In this document: one piece after another, positions 31,338 through 44,300 of the stretch
Position numbering within the stretch: position 1 is the first letter of the stretch
Layout of the letters: each line of letters begins with the position of its first letter
Assembly (NCBI GenBank): GCA_027475525.1
Contig: JAMWFC010000114.1
Span: forward strand, 310,001 to 374,000
Direction: 5' to 3'
Length of the DNA: 64,000 nt
DNA from: Macrolepiota albuminosa
Lineage: Eukaryota > Basidiomycota > Agaricomycetes > Agaricales > Agaricaceae
The notes under the pieces: model-generated
Told to the model about the DNA's origin: nothing
What the model saw: only the letters and a program-made list of their open reading frames with translations
The model's database searches: none
Made by a program: the position numbers and the translations under genes

Positions 31338-34300
31338 CTCAAGCTGTCAGGATGCAAACTGTGTCTACTTACCAGCCACCAAAGTGGGATGAAAAGCTGC
31401 CTTGTGATGTTAGTGTGAGCTTTGAAATGCTGGGTGGGCTATCTATATCACGGATAATGTCCATTGTACAGCCTGGTGGTAAACTAGGAAAGAGATCTGC
31501 AGTCTCAGGAGTGTCGCTGCCAGTGAGCCAAATGCCCTCACTGATGTACCTGGTATTGCCTGAGAGCTCATCAGTTCAGTCTGAAGGTCAACCAGACTTT
31601 ACCCTGTATTTGGAAATAGTGCAAGGCAGCACTTTCATGCACAGCACTCCATTTTGGACTGCACTAACTAAGCAGTATTTGGAGTATGTGGTGGATACAG
31701 CCACTGCACCAGGCAGGCAGGCTGGTGGATCACCAGTAGATTGAGAGGTGAAGCAACAGCCTACTCCACAGCTGGAAAGAACGGCCAACAAACATCTGTT
31801 TTGCAGTCCTCGGACATTCTCAATGCCCGCACCTTATGATCTGTATGAAAATACACCTGGAATGAATGAGGCAGTCTGGATCCATATGGATCATATGCAT
31901 GACTGTCTCACTTGACTAGTGGATGACTTCCTTGAAGTCAGGTTTAAATTTCCTGCTAGGGTAAGTCCCCACAAATCTGATGGTAAGCACATACGTGCAT
32001 AGGCTGGAGGGCATAGGTTTTCTCAGCTGGAGAACTGGGCCATGGACGTCTGTTATCACCTGGCAGCTTGCTGCTATGGTGGAGATGACATGGACTAGGA
32101 AAGAATATTTGTGTTCTATAAATTTATAGAAGGAGAGGCTCAGAATTGGTTCCGCCACCATGTCCTTCACATCAACCACAATAAATCGCATTGGACATTT
32201 AAAGAGGTCCTGATAGGGCTGTATAATTGATTTGTCAATGCTTTGACCATGCAGGAAGCTCAGGATGCCTTTAGAAAAGCAGTGTATGATGCCAAGACTA
32301 GTGTCCAGACATTCTATGATGATCTGGTGGGTCATGCACAGAACATGGCTGTCTATCCAGATGAATACACCATTCACAAGACATTCCTGGACAGAATACC
32401 TACAGAGATGAGGAGAGCATTGATATGTGATGACAATTTGTCTCCAGAGGTCAATACAGTGACTGAGTTCTTGGCGTATGCCATTTGGTATGAGCAGTCA
32501 ACATGAACTGCAAATCATTATGAACAGCGTAGTTCATGCCAAGGGCCTGTGAACTGTCAGGCAGTGAAAGTGGGAACCTTCCTTGCCAAATGGTTGGAGA
32601 TGGAGAACAATTGCAATCCATGATTTGTCATCTGCAAGACAATCTCTGAAGGCCAATGGCCTTGACTGAAACCAGCTAGATACCTGCCAGCAAAAGATAG
32701 TTGACCTTCTTTGAGTCAAAACCAGGTAGCAGCTAGAGGAGGTGTAGTGTCTGCAATGCATATGATTAGCAAACCCAATGGGGTTTCTGGAGCGGCCCAG
32801 AGAAGGCCTGCTAGAGATTCCTTAGTATGCTACAACTGTAGGAGGGTTGGACATTTCACTAAAAAATGTCCTGCTCCTCCCAAGGCACACATCTGAGCAG
32901 CCCATATGGCTGCAGCTCCTAGTGAGGTTGTCAGTGATGACAAGGACAACAATGTCATTGAAGAGGTGGAGGAAGAGCCACAAGAAGTGGCTGATGGCTT
33001 GGAATTGGATGACACTGAAAGTGTCCAGATTGATGGCAATAAATATGTTGCAGTGGATGTGTATGACAGCAACTACTACACTCATGATGATGAGGACAAA
33101 CACCTGTTTGCACTGACAGAGTGCCATGGAGATCAACACGTCCAAATGAGATGTGTAACCCTACAAAAAGCAACTAATAAGTTGCAGCAGCCACGTTATA
33201 CTTCAAAGGAGAAGGAGTGTTTGGTCATCTATGTTAATGTCAATAGACATCTGGCCTGGACTCTGTGGGACTCAGGGAGTACCACTACAGGCATTATGTC
33301 CCAGTTTGCTCACATCAATGTGATACATATTCATGAGTTGGAAGAGCCATTGATGCTCCAGTTGGAGACCGTAGGAAGCTGTGCCATGGTGCAGTTTGGC
33401 ACTGAAGTAAGGATAAAGATGTCAGGGACGTTGACCAAGGAGTATGTGGACACAACAAATTTTGATCACTATGATATGATCATTGGTATGCCATTTATGC
33501 ATAAGAACAAGATGTCCTTGGATTTTGTGAATGACATGGTCGTTGTGAATAGTAAGCCTATAAAGGCAGAGAAAGTTGTGTTAAGCAACATGAATGGTCA
33601 CTTGAGGTGCTATTGTGCAACAGAGAAGCATTGTGACAAACACAACTGACTAAATGGTTGCAAGAAAGCAACTGTACAGGAGGTGGAAGACAAGCAAGTC
33701 CCACTAAAAAGCCTGCCAGCAGACTTGCCAGCTATTCTGATGTCTAAGGAAGAGTTTTAAGGAACTCTGAAGAAGGGGAAGTACCCAGATGCAGTTGAGT
33801 ATACAAATGGAAAGCCTAATCAGGCTATACAGCATAAGAATGAGCATGGTAAATATGTGGTGAAGTTGCTGGAATGCCAGCTGACTAGCTCTCAAGTGAG
33901 GGTGGAGGATCTCGTCAAGAATGAGGTATATAGTACAATGGGAACTATGGGAAGCACAAGGTTGCTAATGGATCAACTAGTGCCTTAGCCAGAAGTGCAA
34001 TGGGCATATGACCCATGAATGCCATGAGAGGTGAATGAGTTGGTAGTATCAATAGTAATGCATACTATAGAAAGGGTGCAGTCAACCCAGATGGAAAAAG
34101 TATACTATTATACATGAGAGAACAAGATTTCCAAAACATCAGATATCATATTTGATGAGGTATTGCTGAAAGCAAAAAGTGTGCAATTATTGTCAAATAC
34201 GACAAGAGTAGTGAGGATGCAACCAGTCGTAAAGTTGAACCTGAAGGATCTTACAGAAGAACACATACATGCCTTATAGGAGTAATTTGAACCAAAGGTT

Positions 34301-34790
34301 CAGCCACGTGTAGCACATGTAGCAAAAGGAAAAGATAAGGCTATGAGCCTTATAGAGGAAGATATCTCTCAAATTGCACCAGCAATAGCAGCATGAGTTT
34401 GCTGATATTGTCAATGGGATGAAGAAGGAGCTTCCTCTATGGAGGGAGGTTAATCATGAGATTAATCTCATTGACAAGAATAAACAGTACAACTACCACT
34501 TGCCTCACTGTCTGCGAGCACTGCATGATCAGCTTCATAAAAAGATGAACAGATATATAAATGCAAAGTAGTGGGAACCATGACTAGCGGTGCAAGCTGC
34601 ACCCTTACTTTGTATTCTCAAGAAGAATGGAACATTATGAACTGCATTGGATGCACGACAGCACAATGATAATACAGTTAAGGATGTAACGTCTCTCCTA
34701 GACCAGGAAGTCATATGCAAAGATGTCGCTAAAGCAAAGTATAGGTCAAAAATTGACCTAACAAACACATACAAATAGGTTTGCATACAC
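31338..34790 (+). pseudogene. gag, retropepsin and start of RT of copy E
   Basis: Continues the frame begun at 4438 and aligns with D throughout. Landmarks: CDVSVSFEMLGGLSISRIM (31,400), the gag core NWAMDVCYHLAACCYGGDD and TFYDDLVGHAQNMAVYPDE (32,030-32,500), knuckle CYNCRRVGHFTKKC (about 32,830), retropepsin WTLWDSGSTTTG (about 33,260) with MIIGMPFMHKNKMSLDF, and RT entry TALDARQHNDNTVKDVT to KIDLTNTYK (34,640-34,775). There are many in-frame stops (TAG, TGA), and replacements against D are largely Ala-to-Val, Arg-to-Trp/Lys/Cys/His and Pro-to-Leu, the pattern of C-to-T and G-to-A change. It ends abruptly in RT. Confidence 0.88.
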
Positions 34791-34968
34791 AAAGGTTGCG
34801 CCAGCAGTAGATAGAACATGTTTATGTAAAAACAAATAAAGAAAACAAAAAAGAGTGACCCCTCCTCTGGGTCCGCTGTATATACACGCGACTCTAGAGT
34901 GCGTATCAGCTGGAATGGTTCGAGTGGAATACTCAGAAGTACATACACAATAAAGTATTAACATGGGT

Positions 34969-37915
34969 CTAGGACCTAGATGACAATGCTCCCGCAACCA
35001 CGCCCGTCTCAGTCACCATTGACTCCTCCTTCAGTGCGATGTTAATCGTGGGAGGGGGAGGCGCCGATTCCGTCCTTGGTGGGGTTATAGGCCCCTCAAC
35101 TGCAGGTGTGTCTACCACCATAGGCTCTGTTAGTGCGACGTTAATCGCTAAAGCTGTAGTGGTGAGCATACCCTGCTCTGCCATGCATGACAGGAGATTG
35201 ACCCGGCCTGGGTCCATGTCAGCTGTGGGCAGGTCATACGCTGCCATGCGTTTTAGGAGGCTGACCCAATTCGGGTCCATGCCAATCAAATAATAGAGGC
35301 CGTTGGCCTCAGGGTTTTCCGGGAGCTTGCTCTTCTCGTGATGCTTGAACATAAGACAATAGTGATCGTCTTCAGTCATCTCCTGCCATCCATCACATTG
35401 CGGGATTGCGGCAGGGGTGCCATACTTGGAGAGGCGCTCCATGCGCTCGTCATCAACCTGTTTGAAGATGTCCATTGACATCGTGGGGGAATGGAACTGC
35501 TGTTCCAGGAAGACTACGCCGTACGTGTACACGTGGTCTACCCATTCCAGCGGGATCCGGTTGTGTAGAAGGACGCATAACACGTTGTTGTTGGAGAAGT
35601 TCCATGCATGGTTGTCGGGCACGTGAACTTGGTGAATCTCGAGCTGCAGCCCACGTTGGGGCTCAAATGGCTGCTCAGGGAACATGGCATCATATGAGGC
35701 AATCGCCTCTCGATAGAGCCCTGGACGGGCCACGACGAGGGTCATGCGCTGCACGATCACTGGCTTGGCTGCACTGTTAGTGCACAGAGCTCAACATAAG
35801 GCAAACCCAAAGAGAGTCCGCCAGTGCATGCAATAGGCATGATCCATGGCGATACCTTGATAGATATTTTCCAACCTGGGTCAGCCAAAGACCAGCGTGT
35901 ACTGTGCCAGCTGGTCAAGATCAAACAGTGTGGCTAGATCCTGAGCGCGCATTACGTGCAACGCCATGGTGCCATCGTCTTTTGTGCGCAAGAAGCGCCC
36001 CGGAATGTGTCGTCGCTCGACAAGAGCGAGGTCGTCAGGGCCCTGCATTGAGTTGACAAGGTCCTGGTACTTAGGCTCCTTCATCAGGAGCTGCATGGTT
36101 TGATCATGCAGGGCCTCCACTGTCTGCTGCGTGAACATCTGGAGCTCTGTGATCAACATATATGCGACAATTTAGTCGCGACGTGGGACGTGCACATTTA
36201 TGTAGTACTTATAGAGCCGATCCAGCTCTAGCGGAGTGCAGGGAAGGCCGTGCGGGGCGTGCTTATACACAATCGTACCTGGGATGTGGGCACGATGGCC
36301 AGAAGAATACTCATATGACGCCACTCTATTGGCGTCAGCTCCCATCAGCACCATATTCATGGCATACGAATAATAGGTGCAATGGCTGAGTGCTCCTCTA
36401 AAGCATGAGTTCATTCGCTCGATATTGAGCAGACCCCACACCTTCACCCCCAAGCCATCGGGGATCCTCCCTGAGAATTCATCCTCGGCCCTATACTTCT
36501 GGGCCTTTAGCTCCTTGGCACGAATCACCTTCTTCTTTGCAATGCGCTTATTGCACGATACTCGTTGGAATCGGTCCGTGGCCAATTCCCCCTCCTCCCC
36601 GTCCTCCTCCTGCTCCGAACTCGACTCTCCATAGTTGCTCTCGTCGGACGTCGGACAGGGATGGTACTGGTGCTTTGCCTTTTTCAGGCACGGTCTTCCC
36701 TCTCGAGGTTGCCACCAGACCATCATACTGCTCCGGCGTGCAGGGGTCTGGTGTCAATACGACCACGGGGTAGTGTTCTGGTGGGGCCGGTACAAACACT
36801 GGCAGCATAAACAGCATCTGGACTTCTTCTGCTCGTGCGGGAATGCCAGCAGAAAAGATTATAACCTCCAATTTAGAGGCATTGAGAGGCAGCTTGCAGC
36901 CGTGGCGCTGACGAGATGGCCCTGACTTGGTCGGGGCAGACGATTCTAGTTGTGGCTGAGCCACCGGAGGGGCAGGCGCATTTTGCGCCAGAGTTCTCCC
37001 TCCAGGCTCAGCGTGAGGAGTGACGGTAACGGGCGCTCTTGACGCCACAGCAACGGTTTTGGGCCCCCTAGGTGGGGCCCGGGATGATGCGGTTTCCCGC
37101 TGGCCCAGGGACAGACCTGCCAAGGGTTCACTGACTGCAGTCAGCGACTTTAAGGAGGCCTGAGGACCCAACTCGGGTAACCGTGATGACAAAGCCATGG
37201 GCTGAGCAGGGTGCTCATGGCATGCAAATTGCGCATCTGACGGCATCCTTGCCCATGGAGGGTTGACCGGTCGACTGGGCTGATATTTAGCCCTCTTGAC
37301 CTCAGTGGTCGGTTCCTCACCCGTGGCGATTTTGCGCTTAGACATGCGTTCGATCTGTTCCAGCGCTGCGACGCCCTGCCTCTTCATCAGCTCGATCTGG
37401 TCGAGCAATTCCTCCGTCACCATCACGGCCAGACTGTCCTGCAGAAAGGACACAGTCGCAGGGACTGGCTGTCCTGCTGCTTCTAGTCTGCCCAACAGCA
37501 CGTCTGACACTGGTAACCTCTGCGCTTGTGGCGCAGGCTCCTCATACGACTCTGCCACAGGCCGATGCACCCATGGTACTGATGGCAGCCCCATCACCGC
37601 ACCCACATACGTCAGATTCGACGCAGCCGAGCGTGACAATGGTTCCTGGTAGTAGCACTTGTGGCGCGTGCTGTCTTCCAGGCGCCCATAGCGCCCTTCG
37701 TCGTTGACCTCCATCTCTTGCGAGTGGAGGAGCGTCTGGTAAGGGAGCGGCTTGTCACGGCCTGGGTAGGCCACGCCCGCTGACTGAAACTGGCTTGCCG
37801 CCGGCTATGGCGGCTGCCTCTGGTACTGAGTTGACATTTGTATATTTGGGGGTCTCCCCCCTCCACTAGAGCCTTGCTGGCTCTGATCACTCTTTTGCGG
37901 CCCCCAATAGGCCAT
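34969..37915 (-). pseudogene. ORF3 of copy D (env-position ORF of unknown function)
   Basis: ATG at 37915 (MAYWGPQKSDQSQQGSSGGG), 160 bp downstream of the pol stop; the end is at 34969. The N-terminal part is Gln/Pro/Ser rich with a short leucine-rich helix (VTEELLDQIELMKRQGVAALEQIERM). The C-terminal two thirds contain the conserved ORF3 block (GADAN..ASYEYSSGH, GTIVYKHAPHGLPC, PGLYREAIASYDAMFP, DHVYTYGVVFLEQQF, DDERMERLSKYGTP). Breaks: an in-frame stop near residue 37, and frame changes or stops around 36,550-36,730, 36,160-36,175 and 35,760-35,880. It is very close to F and clearly but distantly related to A. No known fold or motif was recognised. Confidence 0.78.
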
Positions 37916-38076
37916 TTTCACTAGACACGTAGACTACGTGTATTGGGACTGAGAAAAGAAAGAAAAAAACAATCTCCCAACTCTGCTAGTGGTGTAAACA
38001 ACCACAAATACATGCCACTCAGCCTCTCACCAGCGATCAAAGTGGACTTTGTCCACATTCCACCACCACACGCACA

Positions 38077-39459
38077 TTACGCGCGTTTTGCTAGCTGTTG
38101 AGGGTGTTTCATGCCCTGCAACTCTAGATACCTGTCCATCGCTGCAAGGTCTTTGCAGTTCACTAGTGGTTCCCAGGTAGTATCACCTAAGCTCCACCTT
38201 ACCTCGAATTCAAGGCTTCCTTTTGTCCACCAATGACCTATGAGGTCATCCACAAACCACTCCTGGTCATTGCCAGTTCCAAAGTCATACGGCTCCGGAG
38301 TTGCACAGTTAGGAAAGAGCGCATCACTACTGACCATATACAGTTGCAATAGCAACACGTGAAACTTGGGCACTATCCTGCGCGCTTGCAGCGCCTGGAG
38401 TAGTTCCAGCACGTAGTTAGACGTGCTCGGCTCCGCCTCAAGGACCTTATATGGTCCAATCCACTTCGGACACAACTTACTCGCCCTGCCTTTTGGCAGG
38501 TTCAAGTTCTTCGTCAAAAGGTACACTAGGCTCCCTTTCTCGATGTCCAGCTCATCACGTCTGCGATTATTCGCATGTTTGGTCTGCCATATACACGATT
38601 CTATGATTGCGTCATGGGCATCTGCCAGATTCCTTAGCGTGTTGCGCGCAAACTGCTTTACTCCCACATGAATAACTTCATCCATAGGAAGTTCACGAAT
38701 CATGGATGGCATGTAGCCATTGTTGAGTTCAAAGGGTGAATACCCTGTAGTTTCTGATATGCTTGCGTTTATTGCGAATTCCATGAGGGGACATCTATCC
38801 ACCCAGTCCTTCTGATCAGGACATACGAACGCTCGCAGGATTTGTGTGATATTTCTATTTGCACGTTCAGTTTGACCATCTATTTGTGGATGAAACGACG
38901 TCGACATGAGCAACTTTGCTCCCAGCAGTTTGTGCAACTCCTTCCACCATTTGGAAGTGAACTTAGCATCTCAATCGCTTACGATCAAACTTGGCAGTCC
39001 ATGGAGGCGTACTATCTCCTTGAGATAGATCCACAACAAGTCCGACGCTGTCATGGTGGTTCTCACTGGAATGAGATGGACCATACTGGTCATTCTGCAG
39101 ATCACTACCCACAGGTAGTTAAAGCCTTTCGACTCAGGGAATGGACCTATAAAGTCCATCCCAATTGAATCCCAAGGTTTGACTGGTATAGGTAGCGAAT
39201 GAAGCTTTCCTGGTGGCTTCAATGTCAAGACTTTCGACTGTTGACATAGCTTGCATGTCGAGCAAAATTGGCTTGTCTCTTTGGCCATTTGCGGCCACCA
39301 GTACCAGCATCGCACATAGTCCAGCGTTTTCTGAGTTCCGAAGTGGCCCACTACTCTATGGGCCTGGTCCAGGATAGTCGTAATCAACGACCTCTCCCGG
39401 GGAATGCAGATGACTTTGGACTCCGTGGGTCTGGTAAGGTAGACGAGCTGCTGCTCCAC
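38077..39459 (-). pseudogene. integrase and chromodomain-like tail of copy D
   Basis: The zinc finger (HRVVGHFGTQKTL...CSTCKLCQQSK) is followed by the core with D in GMDFIGPFPES, D in VSD just before a TGA (38971-38973, where A has Arg: VSDRDSKF), and E in DGQTERANR. Then KWIGPYKVLEAEPSTSNYVLE (GPY/F) and a chromodomain-like end (WFVDDLIGHWW...LEFEVRW...DTTWEPLVN). The catalytic triad is retained; the single TGA is a CGA change. Ends at 38077. Confidence 0.9.
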
Positions 39460-39488
39460 CCTGAGGCATGGATGCGCTTGGATATTGT

Positions 39489-39642
39489 TCAGAATCTCTA
39501 AGAAGAGATTATCATCCTTGTATCCTTGCTGGATACGTGTGCGGAATTGTGCATTGCCTAAGTCGTCAGAATCTCTAAGAAGAGATTATCATCCTTGTAT
39601 CCTTGCTGGATACGTGTGCGGAATTGTGCATTGCCTAAGTCA
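39489..39642. repeat. perfect 77-bp tandem duplication 15
   Basis: Copies 39489-39565 and 39566-39642 are identical, in the RNase H-integrase linker of copy D. Confidence 0.97.
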
Positions 39643-41400
39643 TCCAGTGCAGGCATATGGTCCTGTGACTCCAGCGCTTGCTGGAGCGTCATACCAGTAC
39701 CTCCCGTAGGCACCCCTTGCCTCATCTCTTCACTTGGCTGAGGGGCCTCATGATCCACTAGCACCTGGGCTTCAATATCGCGAGTCTCTCGCTGTTTGTG
39801 CAGTCGCTTACTGCGACGTGTTTCCTGCGCTTGCATGGCACGTAGCTCAACCCTATGTTCCCTGATTTCATGGAATCAATGCAGAGGCAAATCCTCGCCC
39901 TCTGGGTCAATATGTTTGTCCGCCTGGACATAGTCATGCGCGTCATGGACGTCATCTCAAGTATCACTCTCAAAATATCGAGACAGGCAATCCGTGACTT
40001 TGTTCAATTCACCTTTTACATAGGTGATGTCAAACTGGTACCGCAACATGTAGTCAATTCAGCGACGTTGTTGCGAAGACAGGTGCACCTGAGTCTTAAG
40101 AACTCTAGTGCTTTGTGATCCGTAATAATGTGGATCTTATATCCCATCAGTTTATCCTCCCACTTTAGGAGGGCTTCCAGGATGGCGAGTGTTTCTAACT
40201 CGTGCACAGCATAATTCTGCTGAGCAGCAGTGAATTTACGGGACATAAATCTCGCTGGTCAGCAAGTCTGCCACGTTTTACCCTGGCCAAACATGGCCCC
40301 AACCCCAGTCTTCGACGCATCACAAATGAGCCAGATGGGCTCGTCGATGCGTGGGTCAATTGGCCGGATGACTGGCGTTTTCGTGCATATGCGCTTAATC
40401 ATCTCAAAACACCGCTGATGCAGTGGTCTCCAATGAAACGGTGACCCATTCTGGGTCATGGCCATAAGTGGCCCGGTGTATGCAGTGATGTCTGGCAAGA
40501 AGTTGCCAATATAGTTCACCAGTCCGACAAATCATTGGATATCATTATATGTGCGTGGAGTACGCCACTCTTGGATTTGGTCAAGCTTATCCATATCCGG
40601 ATGAATGCCCTTCTTGTCAATGACGTGACCGAGACAATCTATACTCGTTGCGTACAACTCGCACTTCTTCCATTTGAGATAGAGACTGGCCTTCCGTAGC
40701 CGTTCAAATACGACTCGTAGGTGCTGCTCATGCTCCTCAATGGAGTCAGAAAATATGAATATATCGTCTAAATAGACGTGCATAAACTTCCCAATTACAT
40801 CTTGGAAGATTGAGGTCATTAACCTCTGAAATGTTGCCGGTGCATTACAATCACCAATCTGCATGATGTTATTCACAAACGTCCCCATCAGGGACAAAAA
40901 CAGTGTCTTTGGTATATCCTCTTCGCGGATGCGAACCTGTTCGTACGCATCTGTGAGGTCGATTTTCGACCTATACTTCGCGGTCGCAACATCTTCTTGT
41001 ATTACTTCCTGATCTGGAAGAGGTGTCACATCCTTGACTGTATTATCATTGCGCTGTTGTGCATCCAATGCAGTCCTTAACGTTCCATCCTTCTTGGGAA
41101 TACAAAGTAATGGTGCAGCTTGCACCGCTGGTCGTGGTTCCCACCACTTTGCGTTTATGTATCTATTCGTCTTTTCACAAAGTTGATCCTGTAGTGCTCG
41201 TGGACAGCGAGGCAAATGATACTTGTACTGCTTGTTATTGTCAATGAGGTTAATCTCATGATTAACCTCCTGCCACAGAGGAAGCTCTTCCTTTGTTCCA
41301 TTGACGATATCAGCAAACTCCAGTTGCCATTGCTGGTGCAATCGAGGAATATCCTCCTCTGTAAGGCTCACAGCCTTACCTTTTCCTTTGGCTACGTGTG
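39643..41400 (-). pseudogene. RT, RNase H and linker of copy D
   Basis: RT at 40532-41371: YKYHLPRCPRALQDQL, LLCIPKKDGTLRTALDAQQ, KIDLTDAYEQVRIREED, active site HVYLDDIFIFSDS. After a TGA (40532-40534, Arg in A) follow FVGLVNYIGNFLPD, WLICDASKTGVGAMFGQG, a second TGA (40259-40261, Arg in A) and YAVHELETLAILEALLKWE of RNase H. The charged linker (ETRRSKRLHKQRETRD) at 39,760-39,840 precedes integrase. RT catalytic Asp residues are intact. Confidence 0.9.
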
Positions 41401-42651
41401 CTATACGTGGTTGAATCTTTGGTTCAAATCGCTCCCATAAGGCACTACGTGCTCCTCTGTGAGATCTCCCAGATTCAACCTTACAACCGGTTGTTTCCTT
41501 GTCGTATTTGCCGACGACTGCATGCTTCTCGCTTTCAGTGAGAGTCCGTCAAATACAATATCCGATGTTTCAGAAATCTCGTCCTCTTGTGCGTGACGGT
41601 ACACTTCTCCCGTCTGGGTTGCCTGCACCCTTCCCATAGCCTGCGTCACCATTGACGCTACCAACTCATTCCACTCCCATGGCATTCGTGGGTCATACGC
41701 CCATTGCACTCCTGGCCGAGGCACTGGTCGGTCCATTAGTGACCTAGTGCTACCCACAGTTCCCATCGTACTGTATACCTTGTCCTTGACGAGATCCTCA
41801 ACCTTCACTCGAGAGCTAGTCGGCTGGCATTCCAGCGACTCCACCACGCGTCTACCACGCTCATTCTTGCACTGTACAGCCTGTTTAGGCTTTCCATTGG
41901 TACACCCAATCACCTCCGGGTGCTTCCCCTTCTTCAGAGTTCCTTGAAACTCTTCCTCAGACATCAGTATAGCCGGCAAGTCTGCCGGCAGGCTTTTTGG
42001 TGGGGCCTGTCCATCCTCCACCTCCTGTACAGTCGCTCTCCTGCGACCATCTAGTCAGTTGCGTTCATCACGCCGCTTTTCAGTTGCACGATAGTGCCTC
42101 AAACGACCATCTGTGTCGTTCAACACCACTTTCTCCGCCTTCAAAGGCGTACCATTTACAACGACCATGTCGTTCACAAAATCCAGTAACACCTTGTTCT
42201 TACGCATGAACGGCGTACCAATAATCATGTCGTAGCGATCAAAATTCGCTATATCCACATATTCTTTCATCGACGTCCCTGACGTCTTTATTCTCACTTC
42301 CACGCCAAACTGCACCATGGCACAACTCCCTACAGTCCCCAGCTGGAGCATCAGCGGCTCCTCCAGTTCATGAACGCGAATCGTGTTGACATGAGCAAAC
42401 TGGGGCATAATGCCCGTAGTAGTACTCCTGGAGTCCCACAACATCCATGCCGGATGTCCATTGACATCAACATACATGACCAGGCACTCCTTTTCCTCGG
42501 GAGTATAGCATGGCCTGTGCAATTTATTAGTTGCCTTCTGCAGGGTTATGCGTCTCATTCGGATGCGCTGATCTCCACGGCACTCAGTCAGTGCAAGCAG
42601 GTGTTCTTCCTCGTCCTCACAAGCATAATAGTCGCTGTCATACACGTCCAC
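41401..42651 (-). pseudogene. retropepsin and protease-RT linker of copy D
   Basis: MLQLGTVGSCAMVQFGVEVR and MIIGTPFMRKNKVLLDFVND mark the retropepsin body. The active site reads LWDSRSTTTG, with the invariant Gly of DSG replaced by Arg (copy E still has DSGSTTTG), so the protease is probably inactive. A charged linker (41401-42021) with AMGRVQATQTGEVYRHA follows and leads to RT. A short deletion near 42,655 shifts the frame at the junction with gag. Confidence 0.85.
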
Positions 42652-44288
42652 TGCGATGCGTCACCATCAATCTGGACGCTCTCGGCGTCATCCACTTCCG
42701 ACCCGTCAGCCTCTACTTGTGGCTCCTCCTCCGTTTCGTCAACGACCTCATTGTCCTTGTCGTTACTGACAACATTGTTCGGTGCTGCAGCCGTATGGGC
42801 CGCTCGGATGTGTGCCTTAGGAGGGGCGGGACACTCCTTAGCGAAATGTCCGCTCCTGCCACAATTGTAGCACGCTGAGGGATCCCCTGCAGGCCTTCTC
42901 TGGGCCGCTCCTAGAACCCCAGCAGTTTTGCCCGCCATACGCGCTGCAGGCACCACCACTCCTCTCGGTGCTACTTGAGTCTGACCTGAAAAGGGTCGAC
43001 TATCCTTTGCTGGCAATTCAATTGTCCAGCAGGCTTCGATTGAGGCCGTTGGCCTCCAGGGATTGTCTTACGAACAACAAATTGCAGATTGTGATTGTTC
43101 TCCATCTCCATCCGTTTGGCCAGGAAGGTTCCCACCTTCACTGCCTGACGGTTCACAGTTCCTCAGCGGGAACTCCACTGCTCATAATGGTTTGCTATCT
43201 GTGTCGACTGCTCATAACGGATGGCATACGCCAAGAATTCGGTCACAGTATTGACCTCCGAAGACAAATTGTCATCGCGTATCAACGCTCTCCTCATGTC
43301 TGCGGGTATTCCGTCCAGGAATGTCTCACGAATAGTGTATTCGTCTGGATAGACGGCCATATTCTGTGCATGACCCACCAGGTCATCATAAAAGGTCTGG
43401 ACGCCAGTCTTAGCATCATACACTGCCTTTCTAAAGGCATCATGAGCTTTCTGCATCGTAGCAGCGTTGACGAAATGATTGTACAGTCCTATCAGGACTT
43501 CTTTAAATGTCCAATGCGGCTTGTTGCGATTAATGTGGAGAACATGGCGATGGAACCAATTCCGAGCCTCTCCTTCCATAAATTTGTGTAGCACAAATAT
43601 CCTCTCCTGGTCCATGTCGTCTCCACCATAGCAGCAGGCTGCGAGGTGGTAGCACACGTCCATGGCCCAGTCCTCCAGTGTACGCACGTATGTGCTTACC
43701 ATCGGATTTACGGGGACTTATCCCCGCAGGGAACTTAAATCTGACTCCAAGGGAGTCATCCACCAGACGAGTGAGGCGGTCATGCATATGATCCATATGG
43801 ATCCTGACCGCTTCATTCATTCCCGGCGTAGTTTCACGCAATTCATGAGATGCGGGCATCAAAAATGCCTGGGGACTGCGAAACAGGTGTTCATTGGCTG
43901 TTTGTTCTGGCCGTGGGGTGGGCTGTTGCCCTACTTGTGGCTCTGCTGGTACTCCACCAGCCTGCCTGCCACTATCACGACGATTATTATTGTCTCGATC
44001 ATTATTTTTGCGATCACGACCTCCACCGTTGTTATTGCAACGACTTGGCTCCCTCCGTTCGTAGTGACCACTACTATCATCACTACCACCAGAATCTCTG
44101 TCTGGTTCAGCCGTCTGAGCCACGAATTGTTGCCGCATATCATCAACAGGCGTTACACCCTCACGCCCTTCAAAGACTACCCCCTGGTCATCAATTAACG
44201 ACTCACCATGATCACACAAGTCCTGGTTGCGTATTCTCTGGTAATTGACGCATTCATTCCAGTTGTCCACTAGGTGGACATGTCGCAC
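42588..44288 (-). pseudogene. gag core and zinc knuckle of copy D
   Basis: Minus-strand order: VNYQRIRNQDLCDHGESLID, an Asn/Arg/Gly-rich stretch (GGGRDRKNNDRDNNNRRDSG), DRLTRLVDDSLGVRFKFPAG, HIRAYTGG. A roughly 20-bp deletion relative to E changes frame here, then WAMDVCYHLAACCYGGDDMD, TFYDDLVGHAQNMAVYPDE and VTEFLAYAIRYEQST. A CCHC knuckle CYNCGRSGHFAKEC is encoded at 42831-42872. The gag core builds the particle and the knuckle packages RNA. Confidence 0.88.
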
Positions 44289-44300
44289 TATGCATCGTGG

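Larger units (their letters stand above)
4174..34790 (+). mobile_element. Ty3/gypsy copy E, decayed, split by element A
   Basis: Two parts are separated by element A: 4174-4501 (5' LTR, leader, gag start) and 31338-34790 (gag, protease, start of RT). The reading frame crosses the insertion exactly once A and one TGTGT are removed. E aligns with D throughout but is AT-shifted with many stops. It ends in the RT region at about 34,790, where it meets the 3' end of D in opposite orientation. Confidence 0.88.
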
